Of a stretch of DNA of 50,341 nt, positions 15,199 through 22,812 are shown piece after piece. The number at the start of each line of letters is the position of its first letter. Positions within the stretch are counted from its first letter, which is position 1. Source of the DNA: a bacterium HR20 (GTDB lineage Bacteria > Bacteroidota > Ignavibacteria > Kapaibacteriales > NICIL-2); assembly GCA_002898675.1 (NCBI GenBank), contig BEHW01000001.1, positions 1 through 50,341 of the forward strand, read 5' to 3'. The position numbers and the translations under genes were made by a program. Under the pieces are notes generated by a model, which was given only the letters and a program-made list of their open reading frames with translations, made no database searches and was not told where the DNA came from.

Positions 15199-17457
15199 AT
15201 GGCATTTGATTTCGACATGATCCGCCGCGTTTACGCGCGATTGCCAGAGCGCATCGCCGCAGCACGTCGTATCGTCGGTCGGCCGATGACACTTGCGGAA
15301 AAAATCCTCTACGCACACATGGCAGAATTGCCATCCACGCCACCAGTGCGCGGGAAAGACTACGTCGAGTTCTACCCCGACCGCGTCGCAATGCAAGATG
15401 CAACGGCTCAGATGGCACTGCTGCAATTCATGAGCGCGGGTATCCCGAAGGTTGCCGTGCCGACCACAGTGCACTGCGACCACCTCATCCGCGCAGAACG
15501 CGGTGCAAAAGAGGACCTCCAAACCGCCCTCATCGAAAACGACGAGGTGTTCCAATTCCTGGCTTCCGTTTCGAAAAAGTACGGCATTGGGTTCTGGAAA
15601 CCGGGCGCGGGAATTATTCACCAAGTCGTGCTCGAAAACTATGCCTTCCCCGGTGGCATGATGATCGGCACCGACTCGCATACACCAAACGCTGGTGGCT
15701 TAGGAATGGTGGCAATCGGCGTCGGCGGTGCCGATGCCGTGGACGTGATGGCCGGCATGCCGTGGGAATTGCTGATGCCCAAGCACATCGGCGTACGACT
15801 AACGGGCAAGATGAATGGCTGGACTGCACCGAAAGACGTCATCTTGAAGCTCGCCGGCATTCTGACGGTCAAAGGTGGAACAGGTGCGATCATCGAGTAC
15901 TTCGGCGATGGCTGCGCAACCATCAGCGCGACGGGCAAAGCAACCATTTGCAACATGGGCGCTGAAGTTGGCGCAACCACTTCGATCTTTCCTTACGACG
16001 ACGCAATGGATCGCTACCTGCGTGCGACCGGCCGTTCTGACGTTGCCGATGCAGCACGCCCACTGGCGGAATACCTTCGCCACGATGACGACGTCGAACG
16101 CAATCCGGAGAAGTACTTCGATCGCATCATCGAGATTGATCTTTCCACACTCGAACCGCACATCAACGGACCCTTCACGCCCGACCGTGCAATGCCGATC
16201 AGCGAGTTCGTCAAGGAGGTCGAGAAAAACGGCTGGTCTGCTGATCTCCGGGTCGCACTCATCGGTTCGTGCACAAACTCCTCCTACGAGGACATGACGC
16301 GCGTAGCTGAAATTGCCGAGTACGCAGCCAAACACGGACTCAAAGCTAAGTGTAAGCTTACGATTACCCCTGGCTCGGAGCAAATCCGTGCTACGATGGA
16401 GCGTGATGGGATCCTCGAAAAACTCGAAGCAATCGGTGCAACCGTCCTCGCGAACGCGTGCGGTCCGTGTATCGGACAGTGGAAGCGGCACGACGTCAAA
16501 AAAGGCGACAAGAACTCGATCATCACCTCCTTCAACCGCAACTTCAGCGGTCGGAACGATGGCAACCCCGACACGCACGCATTCGTTGCGTCGCCCGAAA
16601 CAGTGCTGGGTTTTGCCTTAGCAGGCGATCTGCGGATAGATTTTACCAAGCAGCCGATCAATGGTTCGGTGCTCAATCCACCGCGAGGAGAAGAACTTCC
16701 AGCCCGTGGATTCGTGCCGGATCCCGAAGGCTACGTCCCCCCCGCCGAAGACGGTTCGCACATCGAAGTGATCATCAAACCCGATTCGCAGCGGCTACAG
16801 AAACTCGAACCCTTCCCACCACCACGGAAGGAAGAATTCCGCGATATGGTACTCCTGCTCAAGGTCAAGGGGAAATGCACAACTGATCACATCTCGCCAG
16901 CGGGGCCATGGCTCCGCTTCCGCGGGCATCTGGATAACATTTCGAACAACATGTTCACGGGCGCAACCAACGCATTCAACGGCAAGCTCAACTCAGCAAA
17001 GAACGTGTTCACCGGCCAGTACGATGAAGTGCCCAAGGTTGCACGGGATTACAAGGCACGCGGGGTGTCGTGGATCGTTGTCGGCGAAGAAAACTACGGC
17101 GAAGGTTCATCGCGTGAGCACGCCGCGATGGAACCGCGGTACTTGGGCGGGAAGGTGATTTTGGTCAAATCGTTCGCCCGCATCCACGAGACGAACCTCA
17201 AAAAGCAAGGGATGCTGCCGCTGGTATTCGATAATCCTGCCGACTATGACCTCATCGGCGAAGATGATCGCTTTACGCTCGACATCGAGCAACTTCGACC
17301 AGGCGAGCCGCTCGAAATGCTCGTTCGCAAACCCGATGGAAGCGAGCATCGCATTCTCGTGCGGCATTCGATGAATGCACATCAACTCGAATGGTTCTGG
17401 GCTGGAAGTGCGCTCAATCTGATGGCACAGCGCTTTCGTTCAGCGGCATCGCAGTAG
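15199..17457 (+). CDS. acn: Aconitate hydratase (mitochondrial/AcnM-like type)
   Basis: 752 residues. It interconverts citrate and isocitrate in the TCA cycle using a [4Fe-4S] cluster. The cluster cysteines are visible: Cys358 in GSCTNSSYED, and Cys421/Cys424 in NACGPCIGQW. Other blocks: MIGTDSHTPNAGGLGM, RNFSGRNDGNPDTHAFVASPE, CTTDHISPAGPWLRFRGHL and, in the swivelling C-terminal domain, YGEGSSREHAAMEPRYLGG. Length and blocks fit the ~750-residue eukaryotic-mitochondrial-like class rather than ~890-residue AcnA or AcnB. A strong AAGGAGA precedes the ATG by 6 nt. Monocistronic; its end is convergent with the NnrS-like gene, 6 nt away. Confidence 0.97.
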   Translation: MAFDFDMIRRVYARLPERIAAARRIVGRPMTLAEKILYAHMAELPSTPPVRGKDYVEFYPDRVAMQDATAQMALLQFMSAGIPKVAVPTTVHCDHLIRAERGAKEDLQTALIENDEVFQFLASVSKKYGIGFWKPGAGIIHQVVLENYAFPGGMMIGTDSHTPNAGGLGMVAIGVGGADAVDVMAGMPWELLMPKHIGVRLTGKMNGWTAPKDVILKLAGILTVKGGTGAIIEYFGDGCATISATGKATICNMGAEVGATTSIFPYDDAMDRYLRATGRSDVADAARPLAEYLRHDDDVERNPEKYFDRIIEIDLSTLEPHINGPFTPDRAMPISEFVKEVEKNGWSADLRVALIGSCTNSSYEDMTRVAEIAEYAAKHGLKAKCKLTITPGSEQIRATMERDGILEKLEAIGATVLANACGPCIGQWKRHDVKKGDKNSIITSFNRNFSGRNDGNPDTHAFVASPETVLGFALAGDLRIDFTKQPINGSVLNPPRGEELPARGFVPDPEGYVPPAEDGSHIEVIIKPDSQRLQKLEPFPPPRKEEFRDMVLLLKVKGKCTTDHISPAGPWLRFRGHLDNISNNMFTGATNAFNGKLNSAKNVFTGQYDEVPKVARDYKARGVSWIVVGEENYGEGSSREHAAMEPRYLGGKVILVKSFARIHETNLKKQGMLPLVFDNPADYDLIGEDDRFTLDIEQLRPGEPLEMLVRKPDGSEHRILVRHSMNAHQLEWFWAGSALNLMAQRFRSAASQ

Positions 17458-17463
17458 CAGCAA

Positions 17464-18531
17464 CTACGCGGTGGGAGGCATTCTCTTGCTTGTCGCTCTC
17501 AAGCGCGATGCTCCAGCAATCGCGACGTAGAGAACGATCGCAATCGCTGAGGTAAGCCCACCCCACCGGCGCAGTGCTGCCTGCGGCAACCAATCGCCGA
17601 GAAGGCGGAGGATTACGCCACTGTGGAGTACCACGAGTGGCACAGAGAGTGCGGCATGGTAGTCCACCTGTACCCCGAGCACCGCAGGCAAAATAATGGG
17701 GGCATGGGCAAAAATCATGCTGAACACAAACCCAACGAACACTGCATGCAGGATTGCATCGTAATGCAGACCGACCATGCCTGGAGCTGCAGCAATCAAC
17801 CCAGCTGCCGCAACAGCTAACCACGCGTATCCACCCAGAAGCGCCAGCGCTGCATAGCGAGCAAGACCGTGGGACCGCACTGTCCAGCGGGCGATGTCGT
17901 ACCGCCACAACCACACTGCGGTTGCTCCAAGCGCGATGGCACAAACTGGCTCTGCAGCCGCCAGCGGCAACACCGCAACTACGAACCACACGAGCGTAAT
18001 TCCACCAAAGGCACGGTGTGCAAACCGCGAGTGCTGGACCAGCCGGGAAAGTTCCAACCGCTCAGCAGCAATTGTGAGCACAAGGAATGCCATCCACGAA
18101 GGAACTGCTTCGACGATAGTACCGTCGAGTGCCCACCGCAGGTTACCGGCAACCCACGCAGCAGCACCCAGCATCCCCGCAACCAAAAAGTCTGCCCGCT
18201 GGCGCTGCAAAAACGCAGTAGTAACGGCAAGGAATGCCAAGCTTGCCGCGCTGAACAGGAACGGAGCTGCTCGAGCTGACAGCAGCAATGCTGCTGCACC
18301 CAGTGCCGAGAAGATCGGCGCGGCATATCCCCATCGCTTCCCAAGCGCAACGGCACGTTCCAACCCAATGAGCGTCCCTAAGAACCCGCAGACCATCAAT
18401 GGACCGTGCCAGGCAATCCATGCCGGCGACGGAACTGACCAGCTCCACCCAATGCGGATGAGCCCACCCCACAGTCCGGCACCAAGCGCAGCGGCGCCAA
18501 CGATACCAAGCGGGAGCCGTCTCCATTTCAT
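17464..18531 (-). CDS. NnrS-like multi-pass membrane protein
   Basis: 355 residues, about 11-12 hydrophobic segments. Conserved-looking histidines lie in membrane context: AWHGPLMVCGFLGTLIGLE near residue 40, and HYDAILHAVFVGFVFSMIFAHAPI plus VDYHAALSVPLVVLH in the last third. This resembles NnrS and haem-copper-oxidase-related membrane proteins that protect against nitrosative stress. The match is by pattern and context, not certain. Last gene of the seven-gene operon; the ATG at 18531 is 5 nt after the CopD-like stop. An upstream in-frame extension was rejected because it is the shadow of that gene. Confidence 0.6.
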   Translation of the reverse strand: MKWRRLPLGIVGAAALGAGLWGGLIRIGWSWSVPSPAWIAWHGPLMVCGFLGTLIGLERAVALGKRWGYAAPIFSALGAAALLLSARAAPFLFSAASLAFLAVTTAFLQRQRADFLVAGMLGAAAWVAGNLRWALDGTIVEAVPSWMAFLVLTIAAERLELSRLVQHSRFAHRAFGGITLVWFVVAVLPLAAAEPVCAIALGATAVWLWRYDIARWTVRSHGLARYAALALLGGYAWLAVAAAGLIAAAPGMVGLHYDAILHAVFVGFVFSMIFAHAPIILPAVLGVQVDYHAALSVPLVVLHSGVILRLLGDWLPQAALRRWGGLTSAIAIVLYVAIAGASRLRATSKRMPPTA

Positions 18532-18536
18532 GGTGC

Positions 18537-19037
18537 TCAACAGCCACGTACGAACAGTACAGCGAGCACGACGATCACAATACTCAGCAATAGCACCACC
18601 CGCCCCACCCACGACGCTGCACGACGAACGGTTTGAGCCCGCAGCAGTTGGCTCGGGAGCGTTGCATCCATCGCGCGTGGACCAAGCCAAAAATCATGCA
18701 CCGCATGGACTGCGAGCATCGCAAGGAACAGCACGAGCTTCCAGCCTAACAGTGCACCCGCTGGCGTTTGCCAAAAACTGCCGTCCACGACCGCGTCCCA
18801 GCTCGTCCAGCGGTAGAGGACATTGAACGTCCCTGTCACGATAAGCACACCCAGCGCGATCCATCCTGCGCGGCGAAAGAAGATACCCGTTTGCTCGATA
18901 ATGCGCTGTCGGTGGGGCTGGAGCTCGGGATGTCGCACTGCGGGCAGCACCACGAGCACCAAAAAGAGCATCCCACCGACCCAGAGCATCGCCGCAAGAA
19001 TGTGCAGCGCGACTGCAGCAAGGTATGCCGTGTACAC
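18537..19037 (-). CDS. CopD-domain membrane protein
   Basis: 166 residues with four membrane helices. The N-terminal ALHILAAMLWVGGMLFLVLVVLP is the typical start of the CopD/PcoD family. It continues with a helix after FFRRAGWIALGVLIVTGTFNVLYRW, then LGWKLVLFLAMLAVHAVHDFWLGP and a last helix. CopD domains occur in copper uptake and in haem-linked membrane proteins. I choose a GTG start at 19037: a GGAAGG lies 9 nt upstream, only 5 nt separate it from the previous stop, and the hydrophobic helix begins at once. The frame upstream of it is non-homologous. Context suggests metal or haem-centre maintenance alongside hemerythrin and the NnrS-like protein. Confidence 0.78.
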   Translation of the reverse strand: MYTAYLAAVALHILAAMLWVGGMLFLVLVVLPAVRHPELQPHRQRIIEQTGIFFRRAGWIALGVLIVTGTFNVLYRWTSWDAVVDGSFWQTPAGALLGWKLVLFLAMLAVHAVHDFWLGPRAMDATLPSQLLRAQTVRRAASWVGRVVLLLSIVIVVLAVLFVRGC

Positions 19038-19042
19038 AGCGG

Positions 19043-19765
19043 TTAGCCTTCCGAGCGCTTGGTGATACGTACTCGCCAGACCTCCGGCCCCGACTCGAGG
19101 TACTCCCAATCGAGTTGCCCGCTTCGCTCGAATTGGAACTGGTAGTAGAGCGGCTTCGGATCGTGATCGTTCACCAGCACGAACCAGCCACCGTTGGGGA
19201 GCTGGTCGAATGTTGCAAAGATCAGCGGGTGACGCTGCGCAGGCGGAATTGCGCGCACATCGAGCTCGCGTTCCGCAGCAGCTGGTGGCTGCGGTCGTGG
19301 GTGCGAATGAACGCGCTCAAGGAGCATCTGTTGCTGCTCAATGGAAAGATGCTCCTCAAGCAACGGTAGGTACACCCGTTCTTCCTTTTCGATGTGGAGC
19401 GCAAGGATTGTCCGCAGTGCATCGAGCTGCTGTCTGAGCCGCTCGGCGAGCTGTTCCTGCTTCTCAGGAGCGCAGCCGAGTGATCGGATGGTCTGGGTGA
19501 TCTGCTGGACCGCACGCTCGATGTACTCATGGTCAATACGCATGGTCGCCGTCGCACGACCGGCAACTGCCAGGAGAGGCTCGACTGCAGCGTAGAGCAC
19601 TGCTTCCTCGCCGTGAGCATGGTCGAGGAGCTCAACTGTCAACATACGGTCCAGCTCCAGTGCTACAGCCCCACCAGGATCACTCTTGAGCTGCTCTGCT
19701 GCAGCATCGAGTCGCTCGAGCAACGATCGGTGGTGCTGACGGAATGCATCCAGTGGTGTAGCCAT
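19043..19765 (-). CDS. Hemerythrin-like protein with C-terminal DUF2249 domain
   Basis: 240 residues. Residues ~5-150 form a hemerythrin HHE four-helix bundle with the di-iron ligand pattern: FRQHHRSLLERL, LLDHAHGEEAVLYAAVEPLL, MRIDHEYIERA and LHIEKEERVYLPLLEEH. Residues ~165-240 are DUF2249: ELDVRAIPPAQRHPLIFATF, then PNGGWFVLVNDHDPKPLYYQF and WEYLESGPEVWRVRITK. Hemerythrins of this kind bind O2 or NO, or repair Fe-S centres damaged by NO. DUF2249 proteins cluster with denitrification and NO-detoxification genes. The ATG at 19765 is 26 nt past the upstream MIP18-type gene. It overlaps no neighbour and lies mid-operon. Confidence 0.9.
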   Translation of the reverse strand: MATPLDAFRQHHRSLLERLDAAAEQLKSDPGGAVALELDRMLTVELLDHAHGEEAVLYAAVEPLLAVAGRATATMRIDHEYIERAVQQITQTIRSLGCAPEKQEQLAERLRQQLDALRTILALHIEKEERVYLPLLEEHLSIEQQQMLLERVHSHPRPQPPAAAERELDVRAIPPAQRHPLIFATFDQLPNGGWFVLVNDHDPKPLYYQFQFERSGQLDWEYLESGPEVWRVRITKRSEG

Positions 19766-19791
19766 TGCAATAAGGTACGATGGTGAAACAA

Positions 19792-20136
19792 TCAAGCGGG
19801 AAAGCCCAACTGCTGGCGTGCAGTAGGGCGCATCTTCTCCGGTGTCCACGGCGGATCCCATACCCACTCGATGCGGAGACCGGTGATCCCACCTATGCGA
19901 GATAGCTGCATCGCAATCTGGCGAGCCAGGTACGTCCGCAGTGGACATGCTGGCGTCGTCATCGTCATCCGAAGTTGCACGATGCCCTCCGGACTAACCT
20001 CGATGCCATAGATCAAACCGAGTGCGACAATGTTGACCCCCAACTCAGGATCGAGAACACCTTCAAGTGCTGATTCAATTTGGTCGGGTGTGGGGAGGAG
20101 ATTCGCTTCGTTGTCAGATGCCATCAGGGAATTCAT
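19792..20136 (-). CDS. Metal-sulfur cluster assembly factor (MIP18/DUF59 family)
   Basis: 114 residues. The MIP18/DUF59 domain is clear: DQIESALEGVLDPELGVNIVALGLIYGIEV, then LRMTMTTPACPLRTYLARQI with the reactive cysteine, then WDPPWTPEKMRPTARQQLG at the end. The family (SufT/PaaD-like) helps load Fe-S clusters on targets. Two ATG starts are possible (20136 and 20124), neither with a strong ribosome site. It is separated from the crp-like gene by 70 nt but has the same orientation, and is followed by the hemerythrin gene after 26 nt. Confidence 0.9.
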   Translation of the reverse strand: MNSLMASDNEANLLPTPDQIESALEGVLDPELGVNIVALGLIYGIEVSPEGIVQLRMTMTTPACPLRTYLARQIAMQLSRIGGITGLRIEWVWDPPWTPEKMRPTARQQLGFPA

Positions 20137-20206
20137 TCGATGATGACTACCACTCTGTGCGAATCTCGTGCGCTGCTGGGCAGTGAAACCTTGCTCCACC
20201 GCAACG

Positions 20207-20908
20207 TTAGTGCAACGACTCTCCGCCCAACTGTTCGAGTGGCTCGGTGCGATAGAGGACGATCGTTTTTCTGCCAAGGCCAAGCCAACCATTCCGGACC
20301 CACTGGCGGAGGATACGGCTCACGGTATAGACTGTCGTCCCAACAAGCTCAGCGATATCTTCTCGTCGGAGTCCGTGTTCAATCCGGATACCCTCGTCGC
20401 TGGGAATACCAATGTCCGTTGCCAGCCGGAGGAGTACATACGCAAGACGATGCTCGACCTCTTGCGTGGCGATTTGATGGAGCCGTTCGTGGGCACTGTG
20501 GAGCGTCCGAATAAGTCCACAGATCAGCGCAAATGCCAACGAGGGATGTTGCAAGAGTGCATCGGCGAGGACATCCGGACTCCACTCGACTGTGTGCATC
20601 TCTTCGAGCGCAATGGCGGTAGCAGGGTAGATGCGATCACGGTCGAGCAATCCAGCCAGGCCATACCATTTCCCGCGGGTAAGCAAGCGACTGATGGACT
20701 CCCGACCACTTGCGCTGATACGGACAAGCTTTGCGCTTCCACTGACCACAATGCCAGACCGGAAGGCGATGGCACCCTCCTCGAAGAGCACGTGACCGCG
20801 CCGGATCGAACGCGGCGTTCCCCGCTGCCACAGCCATGCAATGGCTGTTGGCTCGACACCTTGCTGTTCGAGGAGCGCATGAAAAAGCTGTTCTGTTCCG
20901 TGGAGCAT
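20207..20908 (-). CDS. Crp/Fnr family transcriptional regulator
   Basis: 233 residues. Residues ~20-135 form a cyclic-nucleotide-binding-type beta barrel (HVLFEEGAIAFRSGIVVSGSAKLVR, GKWYGLAGLLDR). A long dimer helix follows at ~120-150, and a winged helix-turn-helix at ~165-215 (GLRREDIAELVGTTVYTVSRILRQW, then GWLGLGRKTIVL). The N-terminal region lacks the four cysteines of FNR, so it is not an Fe-S oxygen sensor; a DNR/NnrR-type haem or NO sensor is possible. Its stop and start abut neighbours: the outer-membrane-protein stop is adjacent. As part of the operon it probably regulates it. No TTGAT-N4-ATCAA site was seen in the promoter region. Confidence 0.9.
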   Translation of the reverse strand: MLHGTEQLFHALLEQQGVEPTAIAWLWQRGTPRSIRRGHVLFEEGAIAFRSGIVVSGSAKLVRISASGRESISRLLTRGKWYGLAGLLDRDRIYPATAIALEEMHTVEWSPDVLADALLQHPSLAFALICGLIRTLHSAHERLHQIATQEVEHRLAYVLLRLATDIGIPSDEGIRIEHGLRREDIAELVGTTVYTVSRILRQWVRNGWLGLGRKTIVLYRTEPLEQLGGESLH

Positions 20909-21838
20909 TTACCAGAGGGAAATCGTCGTGCGAAGCTCGCCGAACATGCCCCAGCTCGGGACAAGCTGGATGCCGTTGGTGTGCTCATACAGTGGCAGTT
21001 GCACGCCAATTCGAACGATGAACGGCTCCCACAGCGTCAGTGCAACTGCAGGGAGCAGCTCGACGCGGAACGTTCCCGTTGCCGTTAGCGTGCGGTCGCC
21101 GATACGGTCGGGACCGGTCCACCGCCATCGGCTCAGTAAGACGGGGAGAATCGGCAATTCCCACTCTGTCGGGCTGAGGGCTACCAGTGCTTGCAGGTCG
21201 GTGCCCATCGTGCGCCCGTTGATGTTGGCGCCTGGCTGACGAAATAACACTGATAGCGTGGTCATCAGTGCGGGAGTTTCAGCACGATAACACCCCAAAA
21301 GCCACGCGAGCACATCCCATGTGCTGGTGCCGGGCTGTACGTCGAGCGGCAACTCGATACCGCCGTCGGAGCGTCGGTAGTCACCCGTTGGAGCTTTCGC
21401 TCCAATGCCGAGCGCAACAGTCCACGACGTAAGTGGAGAAGGTGGCACCACGGTGTATTTGACAATACCGAAGGCATCGCTCAAGCCCGCAGCGTGGTAG
21501 CGGTATGCCGTCCCACTCGCAGAGACCCAGCGCGCTTTGTCTGTCAAGGGAAGTACCACGAGAACGCTCCACTGGCGAAGCGGGGAAAGCTCCAGTTCGA
21601 GATTGAGCGAATGCGCCCATGCACGGCGTTGGTACGGATCGGCAACCGCCTGACTTCCGTTGAGCGTGCGATCCATCGCAGTGTATGCATAGACCGCAGC
21701 CGCGGTCATCGTTCCTGCAGGCAGAGCACCCCGTTCAGTGCCGCCGAGGAACGTCCCCGTCCCACCGCAACAGCTCTGACTGTAGAGCGCACCACACGCA
21801 GCGAGTGTACTCAACACAGCCAGGAGCACCAGGCGCAT
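20909..21838 (-). CDS. Outer-membrane transporter-like beta-barrel protein
   Basis: 309 residues. N-terminal signal sequence (residues 1-21, with LAAC that could also be a lipobox), then a mature N-terminus with SCCGGTGTFLGG carrying a Cys-Cys pair. The rest alternates short amphipathic strands ending in aromatic residues (WSVLVVLPLTDKARWVSASG, TSWTVALGIGAKAPTGDYR, final LRTTISLW). This fits an outer-membrane barrel of the 'transporter'/phenol-degradation MetA-like superfamily. The start is 2 nt from the lipoprotein stop upstream, and it ends directly at the crp-like start. Substrate unknown; gene company suggests metal or redox stress. Confidence 0.72.
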   Translation of the reverse strand: MRLVLLAVLSTLAACGALYSQSCCGGTGTFLGGTERGALPAGTMTAAAVYAYTAMDRTLNGSQAVADPYQRRAWAHSLNLELELSPLRQWSVLVVLPLTDKARWVSASGTAYRYHAAGLSDAFGIVKYTVVPPSPLTSWTVALGIGAKAPTGDYRRSDGGIELPLDVQPGTSTWDVLAWLLGCYRAETPALMTTLSVLFRQPGANINGRTMGTDLQALVALSPTEWELPILPVLLSRWRWTGPDRIGDRTLTATGTFRVELLPAVALTLWEPFIVRIGVQLPLYEHTNGIQLVPSWGMFGELRTTISLW

Positions 21839-21840
21839 CG

Positions 21841-22200
21841 TCAGAGGACAAAAACGGTGATGAGCCGTTGGGTCTGGCCGCCACGACGATCGCGGACGGT
21901 AACTTCCAGTGTAGCATTCAAACCGCTGCAGCAGGGTGCGGGAAGGAACGTCACCTGCGCACCGGAGCCTAGAATATCACCATCGCTGGCGCGCCAAAAG
22001 TATTGCAGCTCGTCCCCATCGGGATCACGTGCGTAACAGGTAACCGTTACCGGTTGACCAACAATAGCAGCTCCACCGACGACGACACTGTCAATAACGG
22101 GAGGATGATTCTCCGCTGAAGGTACAGGGGAAGGATCTGAGGAGCACGAAAGGAGCGCTGCTGCTACTGCGGCTGCCACCGATGCAATGAGAGAGCGCAT
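21841..22200 (-). CDS. Small Ig/PKD-like lipoprotein
   Basis: 119 residues. Signal peptide with lipobox AALLSC (Cys ~18), a short Ser/Pro linker, then one PKD/Ig-like beta domain: NHPPVIDSVVVGGA, VTCYARDPDGDELQYFWRASDG, and LEVTVRDRRGGQTQR. A second Cys-Cys pair occurs at PAPCCSGL. The ATG at 22200 has AGAGAAG upstream and gives a good lipoprotein signal; longer starts do not. First gene of the seven-gene operon, 2 nt before the barrel-protein gene, and 31 nt downstream of a TATCTTTG box. Confidence 0.72.
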   Translation of the reverse strand: MRSLIASVAAAVAAALLSCSSDPSPVPSAENHPPVIDSVVVGGAAIVGQPVTVTCYARDPDGDELQYFWRASDGDILGSGAQVTFLPAPCCSGLNATLEVTVRDRRGGQTQRLITVFVL

Positions 22201-22230
22201 AGAAACTTCTCTCATGTTGGTTACCGCAGG

Positions 22231-22238
22231 CAAAGATA
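22231..22238 (-). promoter_or_regulatory. Putative -7 box (TATCTTTG) of the seven-gene operon
   Basis: Exact TAnnTTTG match facing left, 30 nt before the lipoprotein ATG. It lies back-to-back with the DoxX box at 22241-22248, separated by 2 nt, so RNA polymerase could occupy only one of them at a time. Confidence 0.55.
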
Positions 22239-22240
22239 CG

Positions 22241-22248
22241 TAAGTTTG
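22241..22248 (+). promoter_or_regulatory. Putative -7 box (TAAGTTTG) for the DoxX gene
   Basis: Exact TAnnTTTG match facing right, 52 nt upstream of the DoxX ATG. The combined 18 bp 22231-22248 form the near-palindrome CAAA-N2-TACGTA-N2-TTTG. Confidence 0.5.
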
Positions 22249-22300
22249 TGTTGCCACTCCATTGGAGGGCTGGGTACTACTAACTATGTGGAGGTTTGCC

Positions 22301-22696
22301 ATGCGGTACGTGCCACTTGTCGGGCGGATTCTCTACAGCCTCATCTTTCTGATGAGCGGCTTGACCGTACACTTTTCCGCACAAGGAGTCCAGTTTGCCG
22401 AAGCACACGGCGTCCCTGCAGCATCGGTCCTTGTGCCGCTGAGCGGAATTCTTGAAATCCTTGGTGCGCTGAGCATCATCCTGGGGTATCGCGCCAAGCT
22501 CGGTGCATGGCTGCTGGTGCTCTTTCTGGTGCCTGTGACGTTCACGATGCATGCATTCTGGGCGGTCACCGACCCGATGCAGCAGAGCATCCAAATGTCC
22601 ATGTTCCTCAAAAATTTGGCGTTGCTCGGCGGCGCGCTGCTCATTGCATATCACGGCGCAGGCCCGCTGAGCCTCGACGAGCGGAAACAGGCGTAA
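22301..22696 (+). CDS. DoxX family membrane protein
   Basis: 131 residues with four membrane helices, matching DoxX: VPLVGRILYSLIFLMSGL at the N-terminus, LVPLSGILEILGALSIILGY, LLVLFLVPVTFTMHAFW and a last helix LALLGGALLIAYHG. DoxX proteins are inner-membrane, of debated function, linked to redox and oxidative-stress responses. The ATG at 22301 has a perfect GGAGG 6 nt upstream (22290-22294), which decides the start over an ATG 15 nt earlier. It is divergent from the stress operon and followed by a strong hairpin, so probably monocistronic. Confidence 0.88.
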   Translation: MRYVPLVGRILYSLIFLMSGLTVHFSAQGVQFAEAHGVPAASVLVPLSGILEILGALSIILGYRAKLGAWLLVLFLVPVTFTMHAFWAVTDPMQQSIQMSMFLKNLALLGGALLIAYHGAGPLSLDERKQA

Positions 22697-22723
22697 GATT
22701 CGTCTGCACATCGAGCAAAATTT

Positions 22724-22759
22724 CCCCGCCGCAACCACACAACAGCAGTAGCGGCGGGG
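22724..22759 (+). terminator. Hairpin terminator after the DoxX gene
   Basis: Perfect 9-bp GC inverted repeat CCCCGCCGC / GCGGCGGGG with an 18-nt loop, 28 nt past the DoxX stop and followed by TGTGAATTTCTTT. The 3' tail is only partly T-rich, so efficiency is uncertain. Confidence 0.5.
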
Positions 22760-22812
22760 TGTGAATTTCTTTGTCGCGCATACGTACTGTCATCGTATTC
22801 GTCGGTTTTTCT

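Noticed and set aside
15799..16578. Long open frame antisense to aconitase (259 codons)
   Set aside because: Shadow of the well-supported aconitase gene; no family pattern in the translation.
20137..22300. FNR-type site TTGAT-N4-ATCAA for the Crp/Fnr regulator
   Set aside because: None found by eye in the operon's upstream region or internal gap; the regulator also lacks FNR cysteines.
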